A DNA stretch of 64,000 nucleotides from Nipponacmea schrenckii (Eukaryota; Mollusca; Gastropoda; Lottiidae). A program made the position numbers and the translations under genes. Numbering within the stretch: position 1 is the stretch's first letter; every line of letters begins with the position of its first letter. The stretch is from the NCBI GenBank assembly GCA_030562195.1, contig CM060202.1, positions 1,860,001 through 1,924,000 on the forward strand, written 5' to 3'. Shown here one piece after another: positions 45,040 to 58,588 of this stretch. A model generated the notes under the pieces. That model saw only the letters and a program-made list of their open reading frames with translations. It ran no database searches and was not told the origin of the DNA.

Positions 45040-48000
45040 CGTTGTATTTAGAGGATCCCAGCAAGCATAATTTATTTTTTATCTATAAAATAATAATTAA
45101 CTGGGTGTAGTCGATCTTCATAGAAGATATATGCTCACTCAGCAAGAACCATCTTAGCAGCTTTAATTGCAACCATTTGTACTTTCGTTATAGAATAAAT
45201 GCCAAAAAAAAAAAAAAACGCAAATTGGCGGCGGAAAGAATATAGTTTCATACAAATCAAATTTTATTCATTATATACATATCAGAATATATGTGCATAC
45301 CCTACCATATTAACACTATGATCTCTAGCCAGAATTGACGAGCTTTATTACAAAACCGATGAATTGAAAAGTAACAATCAAAATCGGACAAAAACTGTAG
45401 CTTCTATTGCATTTACAAGCAAAGTGAGGTCAGACTGACAAAAGGTGTAATATAATAATAATAATTTCTAAATCTATAACGCGAAACAATACTATTTAAA
45501 GTTTCTATTGAGCTAATTGTTATATTGTATTAATTTAGTACACGTGGAATAAAACAGTTCTCACTGTAACAAATTTACAACAACTCCCTAGTGCTCGCTT
45601 GTGCCAACTGTTATTAACTTGAGCCAAAACCACATCACAATACTTTAAGATTTTCTAGATATCGCTGTCTTAATTCCAAAACATAGAAACATGTATATTA
45701 TGGTCTTCTTGAAAGAAACGGATACCCATCAACTGCTGCATAAGAGCAAAATTCACCAAAACATACCTTCTCGACATTATTAGGTCTTACTAGTTCATCA
45801 CTTTTACACAAGATGTGCTGTTTTTAACCAAGCTGTCGAGGTTATTTCTCGAATAAAATAAAGTGGCTTCTCTTAAGGATTCTTACGAATATACCATTTT
45901 AGCACAGTACCAGGATGAAGGAGAGTTGCATGATTGTCGAGCAGATGTCCATTCATATTATAAGCTAGTAACATAACTAAGAAACGACATCCTTTCCAAG
46001 AGCATCTAACATATAATCCAGAACACAATATACTTAATTACGCATAGGAAATAGGAGAGATTTACGCATGCGAGTTTAGGCGCACAAATATCCAATTAAA
46101 GACAGACAATCCAATTGCTATGTAATCATTTACGACATGGACGACCATTCATTTCCTATTGAACGCAGAGCACTTTGCTACCCCTAGCTGGAAACATTGA
46201 TCAGAGCATGACCAATAGGACAGAATATTCAACATATTGCAGTCATAACCCCCTTTGATAGCCCGTTCAATCAAACAGGTAATCTAACAAGAAAATAAGT
46301 GTTTGTCAACTATCAGTTTTCAGGGGAGTTCCCATAGCAGAAGATGACTATCTTGTTGAATTACAAGCAAGTCACACTATCCATAACAGAAATCTCAACG
46401 TCTCCGTCCTACCGTTCAAACCTGCTGTAACAAATCAAATATTCGAGTACAAATTCAATACACAGTATTTCTCAATGTACATTTTCAAATTCCTAATATA
46501 ATAATAATAATTTTTAATTTTCCGACCTACCAATAACCATAGAAGGCTGATCACGGAAGACAGTTAAATAAATGTGAAGGTGTTTGAAAAAAATTTCAAG
46601 GTATATTTTTTATTAAACCAAACAAAGTATGCGTTAACGTAATATAAAATATTAAAATTAAAACCACAAAGAATGTTATTTCTAAGATCGGCTCTTGTTA
46701 TCACTTTGAAGCTTGATATATTATTTAGCATAAAGAAATGTGATAATAATCCAACCTACCTCGAAGTATATCCACAACACACTTCAGACTGAATATTAAG
46801 AATCAATTGGAGGTAGAATATATATATAGTCAGGTATCATGGGTAGAAATCAGCTGAACCCAGAATAACGAACCGTGACCTATATACATATGTGCCACTA
46901 GCACGTAATAAGTGCGTGAAATAAACCTTACGGCTTTATGTATGGTCTATTATCGGTTACTACGCTCAACAATTGTTGGAGTTGGGGAAAATTCCCCAAT
47001 ATAGATCTCAAATATAGCTTTCCTAGGAAAAGACGTATATTATGATATTTAATCGGTTATAAAACTAGAACGCACCAATCCGACTAAGCTTATAGCTAAA
47101 CTTAGTCGGGCAAATTCAACATTAATTTCAATAGAATTTTGGCGTTCATCCGATAAAAAAAAATAATTAAAAATCTTTGAAGAACTACGCCTGCTCAAAA
47201 TGACACTAGATATCTAGAACTTAATTATTTAAATAAATTTATTCATTAAATTGAATTTTCGAACATCGTCCTTGCATACTGAACATGCCCTTTATGGAAA
47301 AAAGAAACATTCTTTAAGCTAGAATAACTGAATGCAGGCAATTCAGGCTTGCTATTGGATAGGCCTAGTATTTTGTCTATACATTTAGCCTACTGTAGAG
47401 CCATATACTGATATATGATATAAAGCGACTATGGTTAGATCTACAGGTACAATGTCATGGTTTGATTAGTCGGTGAACTCCTATCATAGGCAATTTTTAA
47501 AAAATTATTCAAATCTAACTGTAAAAAAAAAATAATCTATATTTTCTTTTTCGCTTGCCAAGATAAACGGTTAGAGTTTGCACGCAAGATATTGATGCAA
47601 CAAATTCTGCGGATAATTACTAATTTGTTAATTTGGTCCGAAAACTTTGAAATTCCGGGTAATTCTCACTAAGGGTAAAATTCAGTAGAAAACCAACTTT
47701 AAAAAGTGAAGTCTGTTTCAGAAATTGTTTCAAAATAACACTTTCAAAGGTTGACAAAAAATAAGCCTTATAAAGCTTTTTAATGCAGAATTTCTTAAAT
47801 TTAGGAATTTTCTACTACATCACTTCGGCCTACAGTTGCAATCTCGTATTTCTCGGCCCGAATATTGAATATATGACAAAACATTATTTTATTTCAAAAT
47901 CATAGCTTGCATAAGAAACTGATAACACTGTCCTACTGTACAACTGTAAGTTGCAATTTCCTCGCCCAATTTCCCCTCCACATCCGAAAACATCTTTGAT

Positions 48001-49000
48001 TGGGCCGCAGCTTGAAAATTATACGCAGGAAATAACCATAAGCATCCTTTCTGCGAAGAAAAGACCAACTTGAACACCTAATTATTCGCAGAAAAGCAGC
48101 AGTGCTCGTGCTCCCTTCCCAATATGACTATATGACTTCCCTAGACAGTTGCTATATGTCATTCACCACACACAGGCCACACAGATATGGATAAACTTTA
48201 TATACTATAACTTAGTCTCTTAGATTTGACATAGTTGAATGAGTCGAGTGTAGAGACATTAACTATTGCTATAAAACAATCAACTTCGGTATAAACAGAC
48301 CAAACCTCGTTTAAACTATAGGAAACCTTGAACCTCATTAGAAAAACATAATACAAACACACATATGTGTTAATGTCACCTCGGCCTACCTTCCTACCAT
48401 CCATAAGACAGTTTACTAAGAAAGTGTTAAATACGAGCCGCATAAATCTCTTATGATAAACTTATAAAGTCAGTTTATGAACAGAAACAGTTTTGGCGAT
48501 TTTTTAGATATTCTCTGGTTAAAACCGGTCAAAACCGATCAATCCTAGATCTTAAATTTCGAAATTAGGCATTAATCTATTCGCTCATGAATTTTACGAA
48601 AGGGAATATCGCAGTATTAATAGATGAGTACTATACTTATCATATCAATATAGGTTAATATCCTATCTAACACAATATATATTGCATTTCAAAGGTGAAA
48701 ACAATGTCACATGATGTCGATCAAGTCAAACAGTAATGGATACATAAGTAACTTGCATAATACTGTATTACGATACCATTTAGCATGATTGCTGTGGTTA
48801 GTTGACCTACTAACCAACATAGATAACCAGCTAACCTAAGAAATCTGAAACAGATACATGTACTGTCTTTGTACAATATACAATTTTTAAATATTACATG
48901 TAAAACTACCAACAAAGAAACCAACAGCTTAAATGAATAAACCCTTGTTTTAAAGTGGCAGATTATTAAAACAACTTATAGGCGAGTTTTAATTATTATC
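45040..49000. other. Upstream region of the SLC16 gene, no gene recognised
   Basis: AT-rich, non-repetitive in appearance. It could contain non-coding 5' exons and the promoter of the minus-strand transporter, but no exon or promoter motif can be supported. Frames near 47889-48443 and 48721 lack coding character. Confidence 0.45.
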
Positions 49001-49772
49001 TCGGGGTCATGGTTTCTCCGACACACTCCGACAAGATATTTCAGACTTGATATTCGCAAATTAAAAAGCAAGTTTTTATCACGCTGGCTGCAATAAAAAG
49101 TTAGAATGTTTTATAACGTATGAAGAAACGAAACAACAAATAAATCATTTTTCAACATCTATCGTATGTCTTTTGATTGAAAAAATAAGAGATAAATAAT
49201 ATATCACAGAGTGAAAATAATAAACGGTTAGGCCTAAAGGTGAGATAGCCTAGGCCTATATGACATAAATTTAGATTTTCAGTGAAAATATGCGAACGAT
49301 AAAATTTTCCCCATGGTTACGATGCTTCTGTGAGTGGAGATGTGTCGCAAAACGCCGCAGCGTTATTTTAGTCTGTGATAATCATTTATATCATACGTTA
49401 CTTGATCGATATGAGGACCAGTGTTTATGAAATACAATTCTGCGGAAATATGAATTCCACATTTTAGTAGTACATTTGAAAATGCAGTCGCCGACAAAAT
49501 CTCAACTTTCAAGTAAAATCAATAAAAAAAGAAATCATGACACGCTTACTTTATTCCCGTTAAAACTCGCCACAGTGGGATAGCTAAATATTTTCAATCA
49601 AAAGACATACGATAAATGTTGAAAAAATGATTTATTTGTTGTTTCATTTCTTCATACGTAATAAAACATTCGAACTTTTTATTGCAGCCAGCGTGATAAA
49701 AACGTGCTTTTCAGTTTGCGAATATCAAGTCTCAATGTCTTGTCGGAGTGTGTCGGAGAAACCATGACACCG
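49001..49772. mobile_element. Fold-back / MITE-like element with ~180-bp inverted repeats
   Basis: The left arm (about 49002-49184) and right arm (49591-49771) are inverted copies containing GTCATGGTTTCTCCGACACA, and about 400 bp lies between them. The 8-bp word TTATTATC flanks both sides (48993-49000 and 49773-49780) as a perfect target duplication. An 8-bp duplication suits the hAT, P or related superfamilies. No transposase is inside. Confidence 0.85.
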
Positions 49773-50660
49773 TTATTATCTTATTGACTTAGTCTGAGAC
49801 TTCAAATTGTGTGTCCATTTCTAAAACATAACTTTACGTTACACTAACATTATATTAATTGGCTTATGTACCGATGTGGTGATCGGATTATAGGCCTACT
49901 TAAAACATACTCTTTCATCTTTCAGAATATTCATGTTAACATTGGATATCCTGAGACTCACTAAACAAATATTCACAAGTTAGGTAGGGGCCCTTCCGGT
50001 GAATAAAAAAATAAGCAAATCTTTTTGTCAAACCTAACCGATTTGAAAAACAAAACTGAACCGTTTTATTCGAAAATTGATAGGCATTGGTGTTTTATTC
50101 TTTGCAACATCTTTGCAATAAGTGTGTGACGTAATTATGCACAAAAACTTAGTTTTTTGGGTTTTTTGTTTTTGTTCTTGTGTTTTTTTTTTTTTGTTTT
50201 TTTTTGTCCTAAAAGTCCAATTTTGAAAGCAATCTGAAAATCACAACATTTTAAAAATACTATGATCAGATTTTATCAAATTGTAAAATTGTAACTTCCA
50301 AAATTAATTCTATCTTATACATCTCTATAATAAGTTAATGTTCAGTCATAATGGTATGAATTAAATATATGGCTTTAAATGTTAGGCTTCAGCATATAAC
50401 TCACCTACAATAAAATGTAGTAACCGTTGCAATTAATATTCATATTATCATGATTTTATACAAAAAATAATAATTCGTTTATTAATTGATTATAGAGCAA
50501 ACTCTTTATTTAAATCTGTTTGAATGATCGGGAGTGAATATCCGGCCTTTCTGTAACTATTCTACTTTATAACATGAAAGTTCCTCTACAATTTACGCTT
50601 TACGGAAACTGTCGAGAAGTGTCTGCGCGCGTTCTACCTTTTTATACCACGTGGTGAAAT
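49773..50660. other. No gene recognised
   Basis: AT-rich sequence with a T/G homopolymer patch at 50155-50210. Nothing coding is seen. Confidence 0.5.
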
Positions 50661-51218
50661 TGCTTATACAAAAACAATAAAACCGGCAAAACTTTTCTTA
50701 TATCTGACCAACTTTCATGCGGCGACCAAAATCTAATTTACCTAATTTCATGTAAAAAATGCGAAACACAATATATTGGAGAAACTAAGAACGCGCTACG
50801 AACTCGCTTTAACGGCCATCGTTACGATATAGTACATGGCAAAAATAGACCAATTTCTAATCATTTTAACCAACCCGACCATTCCATTGAAGACTAGTTG
50901 ATTATGCCAATTGAAAAGATACAACCTATGCCAAACATCAAGCCAAAACAAAGAAGATTACAACGCGAGAGTTATTGGATGGACCAACTTCAAACTGTAT
51001 ATCCAAATGGCCTTAATATCCAACATGATAATCAGATAATACCTTTTGTTACCACCTACAATCATACTGCCACTAATGCCTCCCTAATTGTCAAACGTCA
51101 CTACCAAAGCCTTCAAAACCAATATCCTCATGTCTACAGCAAGAGACTTGTTACAGCGTACAAAAGAAATAAAAATCTCAGCAATATCCTAGTTCATGGT
51201 AGACTCAATCCCCAATAG
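50661..51218 (+). pseudogene. Penelope-like element GIY-YIG endonuclease fragment
   Basis: One frame runs from 50661 to the stop at 51218, interrupted only by TAG at 50895. It contains LIYLISCKKCETQYIGET (the LIYLI...YIGET pair replaces GIY...YIG), LRTRFNGHRYDI with the catalytic-region Arg and His, ISNHFNQPDHS, and downstream RESYWMDQLQTVYPNGLN. The last motif is the typical end of Penelope/Neptune-like proteins. The upstream RT domain is absent, so this is a 5'-truncated copy. In intact elements the domain nicks target DNA. Confidence 0.75.
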
Positions 51219-54200
51219 CTTTAAATTACCTGACTTCCTTTATTCTGAATTCCCTACATTTTACATTAATATTTCTTTATTTATTATAGGTACATAAAAA
51301 TATTTGGCTTTTCTCTTTAGCTGATTATCGATATATCAGAAGAAAATTAATTCTTATATTTTCAGCTATTTCAGATAAAGAAATTATATTACTTCAGATA
51401 ATATTTCAGAGACATCCATAATTAACGCATCTAATTATCCTAACCTTTAACTTGCACCTTGCTTTATCATAAATCTTTACTTTGTGACCTAGGCCAGTGC
51501 TTTTATGAGACTATGTTCTCATCACCATCTAACACTAATTGGTTTATGGTTTTACCTTATATGTTATACTAAACAAAGACGCAAGTTCTCTGTTGAAAAT
51601 TGTAAAACATTTACTTAACAAAATGGTGCATATGTCAAGTGGTTACGACAGAATATCTGAAGTCTTCTCATGCCAATGTTTCTTGAATCAGCGTTGAACT
51701 TTATCTTAATAATATTCTCCTTACCTAATCAATTACTAATCCAACCAAACACAGCAATATTAGTCAACATTAAACGTTCGTAACACTATAGGTTGTTACA
51801 TAACTGTCAATGAGTCCGATACACGGTTTTAAAGTAGTCACCAGTGTGCAATTTAGTTCGATTTTTAGCAACTGCGGCTTTTAAATCCCTTTAATGAAAG
51901 GGTCATTCAACCCTTATAGGTGGGATGAAAACACGGACTTGTGGACAAAATTGCCATTTCGCACACCGTGTCAGTATCAAGTCTATAAAATGTCTACTCA
52001 AATGTAAAGTATATGTTTGCCATTTTTGCGCGTAATATATGGAGTGCACGTGTAAAGAAAAAAGAAAATTGACGCGAAAGTTGTTTGACAAGTACACTTT
52101 GATTGGTAGACTTATACATTATATTATTTATATAGTTTGATTATAACACGGAATTTAGTTTAGTTGTTTACCATACAGCACTAAGTGGTGCGTTTTAATA
52201 TGAACAAAATATCTAACGCAACATATACTGACTGACAATTTTAGTTATGTACACAAATAGAATAATCAAAACGACGACGCATATATATATCCGCATCAAT
52301 CTGGTTTTTACTGCCCTGACACTAGTTTTCAATAAAGTATAAAGTTGAAGTAGACTGGTTTATAATGTGACATGTTCAGTCAACCGAACCAGAATGTTCT
52401 TACCTCTATGGATGTCAGTATATGGCAAATGACAGTTTCAATTATCAGTAGATTATGATCTTTGTATATATTCGCTTAAACGGAAAAATGATAATAAGAA
52501 TCATTTGAAAGTAATTATTTACCTCCGATCTCATCAAAATATACAAAATATTCTGTATCATGATATACATTCATGTTAATTTTTTATAGAAACTATTATT
52601 ACAAATTAACCCTTTCATCAAAGTAGAGAAATACTCACCAATAGAATACAGTGCTGTAGGCAATTCCTAATCTTTTTCCAGTTGTTTTTGCCAGCTGATT
52701 ATTAAAAGCAGACGAAAAGGAGAATAAACTGGGCATGCGCAGAAAACAATTCACGCAGATCAATGCAACATCAACTCGATTTGTTATTTAGTTTTGTTCA
52801 CTGAACCAAATACATGACTGACCTATTAGAACAGGTGTATGGATTTATAATGCCATCATATGAATCAATGAACTTTTTATTTTGTATGGGTCAGAATTAG
52901 GTCCAATACACAAGGACATAATCCTGTCTAACATTGGATGATATGTCAAAGAGAGTGACATAAAACTAAAATGATAACGAGTAATCCAGGGCGGTATTAT
53001 AAATACGATGAAAACATCCAGTAAAACGTTTCTTTTTCTTGTTAATTCTGACAGTTGATAGTAATCAGTGTTTGTATTTTGAAAAACATTAATCCCCGGA
53101 AGCGTGTAGAGTACGGGATCCGCCTAATAGCTTTTTGAATCAATTCACATAAGAACGTTTTTAATTTATCAAATATATTATCTTAGATAATAGATGAACA
53201 TATTGGCTAACGCTCAGTCCAAATTCTACCCCTATTAATATTTGAATTTGCAAAAGGAAAAAACAATTTACAGCTATTTCACTCCATTCCATGCATGTGT
53301 AAATAAACATTTTGCTTTATTTTCTCCTTATATTATGTGTAAGTATGTATGTGTGTATTTTTCATCTACGGCATTCGTTAATTGGTTTAGCGTTCACCGT
53401 ACTATCACATGAGATAACTTGCCTGGAAAATCAATTGCGAACGCTATTAACGTTGCTCATTTTGCAAGTTTTTTGATATAGATTGATAGCTTCCAATATC
53501 TTCGGAACCGGAGCTCATTCGGATTCTTGAATTATTCTTAATCAGTGCTAGATGTTGTTGATCCCTAGTTTATGTCAGTAAGGACGGATTATGTGGCAGG
53601 CTGATGTTCCGTAATATGAATTTCGAGGAAAATGACTTGAGACTGTTGTTGACTTTAATCACTTTAATTTTATTGACCAGCTAGTTTATTATGAATAGTA
53701 TATACTTCATAATTCATTATTTCAATATTCTGAAAAGACATTAATTTATATAACAATAATAAGACAACGATTTGACTATACAATTAGACAGTTGATTGCA
53801 AGACTGACATTCCCAAATAGACATGAACCTAATTGACTAAAATGAAACGAAATATGTGTCAAGGCTACAAAGTTACGACGATAATGACTAAAATACAGAG
53901 AATTGAACTAATACGGAAGACAGACATAATTCAATGGTTAATATGACGTAGAGAAGATTACAGAATCTTAAAATATTGCCATGGCTATTGCGATTGATAT
54001 GAACTACATTTATCAATTTTACATTTGACTAGGTTGTTCACATTGAAATTAATATTATGAATAAAGAAATGCGTTGCAGCAGAAAGGCGATACATAATAC
54101 AAATGATATTTATACCTTGAAATAGTGATCCTCCTGCCTTATAATGATGTTAGGTCATTAGTACTAAAAGATGAACTGACTATGATTGAAAATGACAATA

Positions 54201-54440
54201 TGAAAACATGGCAAAACACTATAAACATGACGTAATGCACGAGGACTTTCTTTTTTGCTAAATATTATCTTCCGCTAAACAGTTATCTTCTACGTGTTAG
54301 ACTATAATCCGACACATCTGAACTGACAAATATATGGCAACATAAGATCGATTCAGAACACTAAAAGCCCATAAGCTCACTAAGACCACTTCGAGGCCCG
54401 TAACCAGCTCAATGCGCCAAGGGGGCGACCGCATTTGAAA
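51219..54440. other. Non-coding AT-rich region
   Basis: No gene is recognised. It contains one minus-strand copy of the CCTTGTGTATT dispersed repeat (52886-52965). Short frames (51903, 52097) show no domain. Confidence 0.5.
52886..52965 (-). repeat. Dispersed repeat (CCTTGTGTATT family), minus-strand copy
   Basis: The minus strand reads GTTAGACAGGATTATGTCCT followed by TGTGTATTGGACC and TTCTGACCCAT, collinear with 41690-41770. Confidence 0.5.
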
Positions 54441-54467
54441 GGGAAAGGGGGTCAAGGGGGGGTGGGG
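54441..54467 (+). other. Potential G-quadruplex
   Basis: Four G runs (GGG, GGGGG, GGGGGGG, GGGG) are separated by AAA, TCAA and T. A separate G12-like run lies at about 54565. Both are in otherwise AT-rich non-coding DNA. Confidence 0.6.
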
Positions 54468-54908
54468 CAGTAAAGGTTATAACGATAATAATTACATGAT
54501 ACTTAAAATAACATTCAATTCTGATTTAATTCAAGAATTGTGAAAAAGAAAATTAATTAAAAGGGGGGGGGGGTGTTTAAAGATTAAATAGACAACTGTT
54601 GTTAATATCAGACTGTTTTATTAATAGAGAATACGGTTTTTAAAAATATCTATTCAAAGGGTGTTTTAATAACCTACTATGATTAAATTTATGCACATTA
54701 ACAATTACAGTTTGATAAGTTTATCATCATATGTGATAATCTAACACCTTCGTCTGACTGGTTACTTCTGATGTTTCCGGGTTTTATCAATTATGCTTAT
54801 TGATTGTCAGTATGTTGGTGTTTCAAAATTTCAAAGTTGACTTTAACTATATTGCATAAACATTAACCATAAAGCTGCGTCTATATACTGTGCCCAATAG
54901 CTAAAAGC

Positions 54909-57098
54909 CATTTTTATACGCCCACATGAAATGGGGGGCGTATATTGTCGTCACCCACATCCGTCCGTCCGTCCGTCCGCCCGTCGGTCGGTCCGTCCGT
55001 CCGTCCGTCCGTCCACAATTGCTCGTAAACACGGTGTAATTCTTGACGGATTTAGAAGAAACTTAATATGAGTGTTTATGATCACGCAAGGATGAACCCT
55101 ATTGAAAATCAGCGAAATCGGAAAAAATTAGTATGAGTTTGTGCCCTTGTTCTTGAATGGCTCGAAAACACTCTACAACGTGCAATTCTTGACCGATTTT
55201 GATGAAACTTGGTGTGAGAGTATGTTATAACTCAAGGATAAACCCTATCGAAAATCAGCGAAATCGAAAAACATTTAGTATGAGTTATTGCCCTTGTTCT
55301 TGAAAACGCGTTCAATTTTAGCTTGTAAACACTCTTGAGAGAACAATTTTTAATGGATTTTAATGAAACTTGGCCTGAGTATTTGTTATCACCCAAGGAT
55401 GAAGTCTATTGAAAACCAGTCAAATCGAAAAAAAATTAATATCAGTTATTGCCCTTGTTTTTGAAAACACGTTCAATTTTTAGCTTGTAAACACTCTACA
55501 AAGCACAGTTATTGACTGATTTTGACGAAACTTGCTGAAATTGTTTAATATCACCAAAGAATGAACCCTTTTGAAAATAGCACATATCGAAATATATTTA
55601 ATAGGAATTATTGCCCTTGTTCTATAAAATGTGTTGGATTTTTGCCTTGTAAACACTCTACAAGTCACAATTCTTGAGCAATTTTGACATAACTTGGCAT
55701 GAGTATTTGTAATCACCTAAGGATGAACCCTATTGAAATTCATTTAAATCGAAAAATATTTAGTATCAGTTATTGCCCTTGTGTTTGAAAACGCGTTCAA
55801 TTTTAGCTTGTAAGCACTCTAGAAAGAACAAATCTTAATGGATTTTGATAAAACTTGGCTTGAGTATTTGTTTTTACCCAAGGATGAACCTTATTGAAAA
55901 TCAAATAAATCGAAATATATTTAGTGTCAGTTATTGCCCTTGTGTTTGAAAACGGGTTTAACATTTTGGCTAATAAACACTCTAGAAGGTACAATTCATG
56001 ACCTATGTTGACAAAACTCACTGAAATTGTTGGATATCGCAAGGGATGAGCCTAATTGAAAATTAAAAATATCAAAATATATCTAATATGAATTATTGCC
56101 CTTGTTCTTTTAAACGCGTTCGATTTTTGTCTCGTAAACACTCTACATGGCACAATTCTTGATGGATTTCGATGAAACTTGGCGTGAGAGTGTGTTATAA
56201 CTCAAGGATGAACCCTATTGAAAATCAGCTAAATTGAAAAATTTTTTAGTATGAGTTACTGCCCTTGTTCTTGAAAACGCATTCAATTTTAGCTTGTAAA
56301 CACTCTAGAAAGAACTATTCTTAATGGATTTTGATTAACTTTGGCTTGAGTATTTGTTTTTACCCAAGGATGAACCCTATTATAAATCAAATAAATAGAA
56401 ATATATTTAGTGTAAGTTATAGCCCTTGTTCTTGAAAACGCGTTCAATTTTAGCTTGTAAACACTCTAGAAAGAACAATTTTTAATGGATTTTGATGTAA
56501 CTTGGCTGGAGTATTTGTTGTCTCCCAAGGATGAACCCTATTGAAAATCGAAAAATATTTAGTACAAGTTATTGACCTTGTTTTTGAAAACGCGTTCAAT
56601 TTAACTCGCAAACACTCTAGAAAGAACAATTTTGAATGGCTTTTGATGAAACTTGTCTTTAGTATTTGTTTTCTCACAAGGATAAACCCTATTGAAAATC
56701 AGATAAATCGAAAAATATTTAGTGTCAGTTATTGCGCCTGTTTTCAAAAACGCTTTCAACTTTTGGCTTGTGAACACTCTAAACATTCCTTTTTGACAAA
56801 ACTCGCTGAAATTGTTTAATATCAACCAAGGGTGAGCCTTATTAAGAATTAAAAATATCAAAATATTATTAAGGGTGAACCCTATTGCAAATCATAAAAA
56901 TACCGAAAAATATTTAATGAGTTGTTATTAGGTACAATTCTTGACAGTTTTTAATGAAACTAGAGACCCTAGAATAAAATAGGTTGGTAGGTTGAATAAT
57001 TCATTCCACTTATTGTAACCTTACTGAAAAGTTTTTATTTGAAATAAATGCTGCCAGTGGACGTATATTACCTTGCCTGGCAAGCTATCTTAAAATCT
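54909..57098 (+). mobile_element. TACGCCCAC element with ~160-bp tandem array (long copy)
   Basis: The 5' end is TTTTTATACGCCCACATG, making the hairpin TACGCCC/GGGGCGTA. Next is a CCGT/CGGT microsatellite (54960-55014), then about 11-12 tandem units with ~162-bp period (CCCTTGTTCTTGAA-type word at 55144, 55291, 55452, 55614, 55777, 55938, 56099, 56263 and 56428). The 3' end is GTGGACGTATA (complement of the 5' TATACGCCCAC with one change) and TTACCTTGCCTGGCAAGCTA. The organisation and unit length recall bivalve pearl/BIV160-type elements; this is recalled, not compared by sequence. Frames of 75-90 residues here are repeat translations. Confidence 0.8.
54960..55014 (+). repeat. CCGT microsatellite
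   Basis: Imperfect CCGT/CGGT tetranucleotide run immediately after the 5' hairpin of the TACGCCCAC element. A corresponding run is in the two other copies (32660-32688, 36602-36630). Confidence 0.9.
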
Positions 57099-57689
57099 TT
57101 ATCTCTTTCAGCTCTAAATAGCAAATTGTCACTGCTTTCAGCTTTAAGTATTGATTTTTGTTTGTATTTTGTAGGGGGGGGGGGTGTTGGGGACCATGTC
57201 GATAGAAATCAGAGGCCCATTCGAGTTGTTCAATACGATGTTTTATTCAGACAAGCATGACTGGGTGTCACCAAATCTCGATGTGAACTAAATCTCAGAA
57301 GGGGTATAGGAAGGCGGTGTTCGATTATTTTTCTAATTTTAGAAGCTATTGCACGTGCAGTGCGTTCGATTATCGATTCAGTTTAATGTTCGATCACCAT
57401 CCCACACATATCCCCCTCCTTGATGTGACCTACATCAAAAAAGAAACACCACAAAAAACATACAAATATCAAAATCATACAATCAATGAACAATTATTCA
57501 CACAAAAAATGTTCCAGCCATTGCATATAAGTCCTACTTTTGTCTATCAATTCGATGCAATACTCACTGATTGATGAATTTAATTCACACCCGATAACGA
57601 TATAACCGATAACGCATACATTTCACGATATATTTTACTCCACAAAACTACACTATGGAGCTTTCACATATTTAAGGGACACAAATGAC
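57099..57689. other. Flank downstream of BEL/Pao coding region, possible LTR debris
   Basis: Contains a G11 run (57173-57183). On the minus strand it has GAATAAAACATCG near 57240-57252, then a TCGACA end near 57200, which could be the R/U5 part of a 3' LTR. No matching 5' LTR is visible, so this remains a suggestion. Confidence 0.3.
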
Positions 57690-58588
57690 TTATAGATCTA
57701 TATAGATCTTTTCACCGATTTTCACATCTACCACACAAACGTGATTATCAACACCTTTATATACTTTCACAATACGACCTGAAGGCCATTTTCCGCGCGG
57801 CGAATACGGATCCACTATATATACAATATCACCTTCCTGAAAATCCTTATGTACTTGATTCCATTTCTTCCTGAAATTAAGCATGGGTAGTAATTCGCGC
57901 ATCCAACGTTGCCAAAAATGCTTCAGCAGTTCCTGCACTCGTCGCCATCTCTTTCGAGGATTATAACGACAATTGTCGACTGACTCCGGAGCCAGTTGAC
58001 CACTCACTTGCCCATATAGGAAATGATTTGGGGTTAACACTGGATCATCCAACGAATCATCGCCGACGTAACACAATGGCCTGGAATTAATCAGACCTTC
58101 GGCTTTTGTAAAGGTGGTAATTAGCTCTTCGTCGCTCACATCGGCATCACTAATTATTGCTTTGATAGCCCGTTTAGCAGATTTTATCATAGCTTCGAAC
58201 ACCCCACCAAAATGCGGGGAAAGTGGGGGATTAAACTTCCATTCTATACCTTTGTTTGCTAATGAACTACCAATTTGATTTTGATCTAAGGCCCTTATCA
58301 AATCGCCCAATTCCCGCTCAGCACTTACGAAGTTTGACCCATTGTCAGACAATACAGTTAGGGGGTTTACCTCGACGGTTTATAAATCGACTAAAGGCAC
58401 ATAAGAAGGACTCTGTGTCCATACTTCATGTCATTTCTAAATGAACAGCAAGTAAATAAACACAAATACCTTTTTGTTCTTGTTTTACCCCTACCTTGTT
58501 TTGTAAAGAAAGGCCCAGCATAGTCAACACCTATCTTGGCAAATGCACGGAGCGGAGTGGCAACTCTATACTCTGGAAGTGGTGCCAT
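57690..58588 (-). pseudogene. BEL/Pao integrase core and C-terminal domain
   Basis: 58588-58391 has [22 protein letters not shown] (first catalytic Asp) and YLCLFTC. After a frameshift, 58352-57690 begins SDNGSNFVSAERELGDLI (second Asp) and continues through PPLSPHFGGVFEAMIKSAKR (catalytic Glu), ADVSDEELITTFTKAEGLIN and the C-terminal LTPNHFLYG...RWRRVQ...FWQRW...GDIVYIVD...GKWPSGRI, which is DUF5641-like. The D, D and E positions are all kept, but in two frames. Confidence 0.9.

Noticed and set aside
55480..56861. Several 75-92 residue frames on both strands
   Set aside because: They are translations of the ~162-bp tandem units and recur with the same words (CLLAKMLN-like) in each unit.
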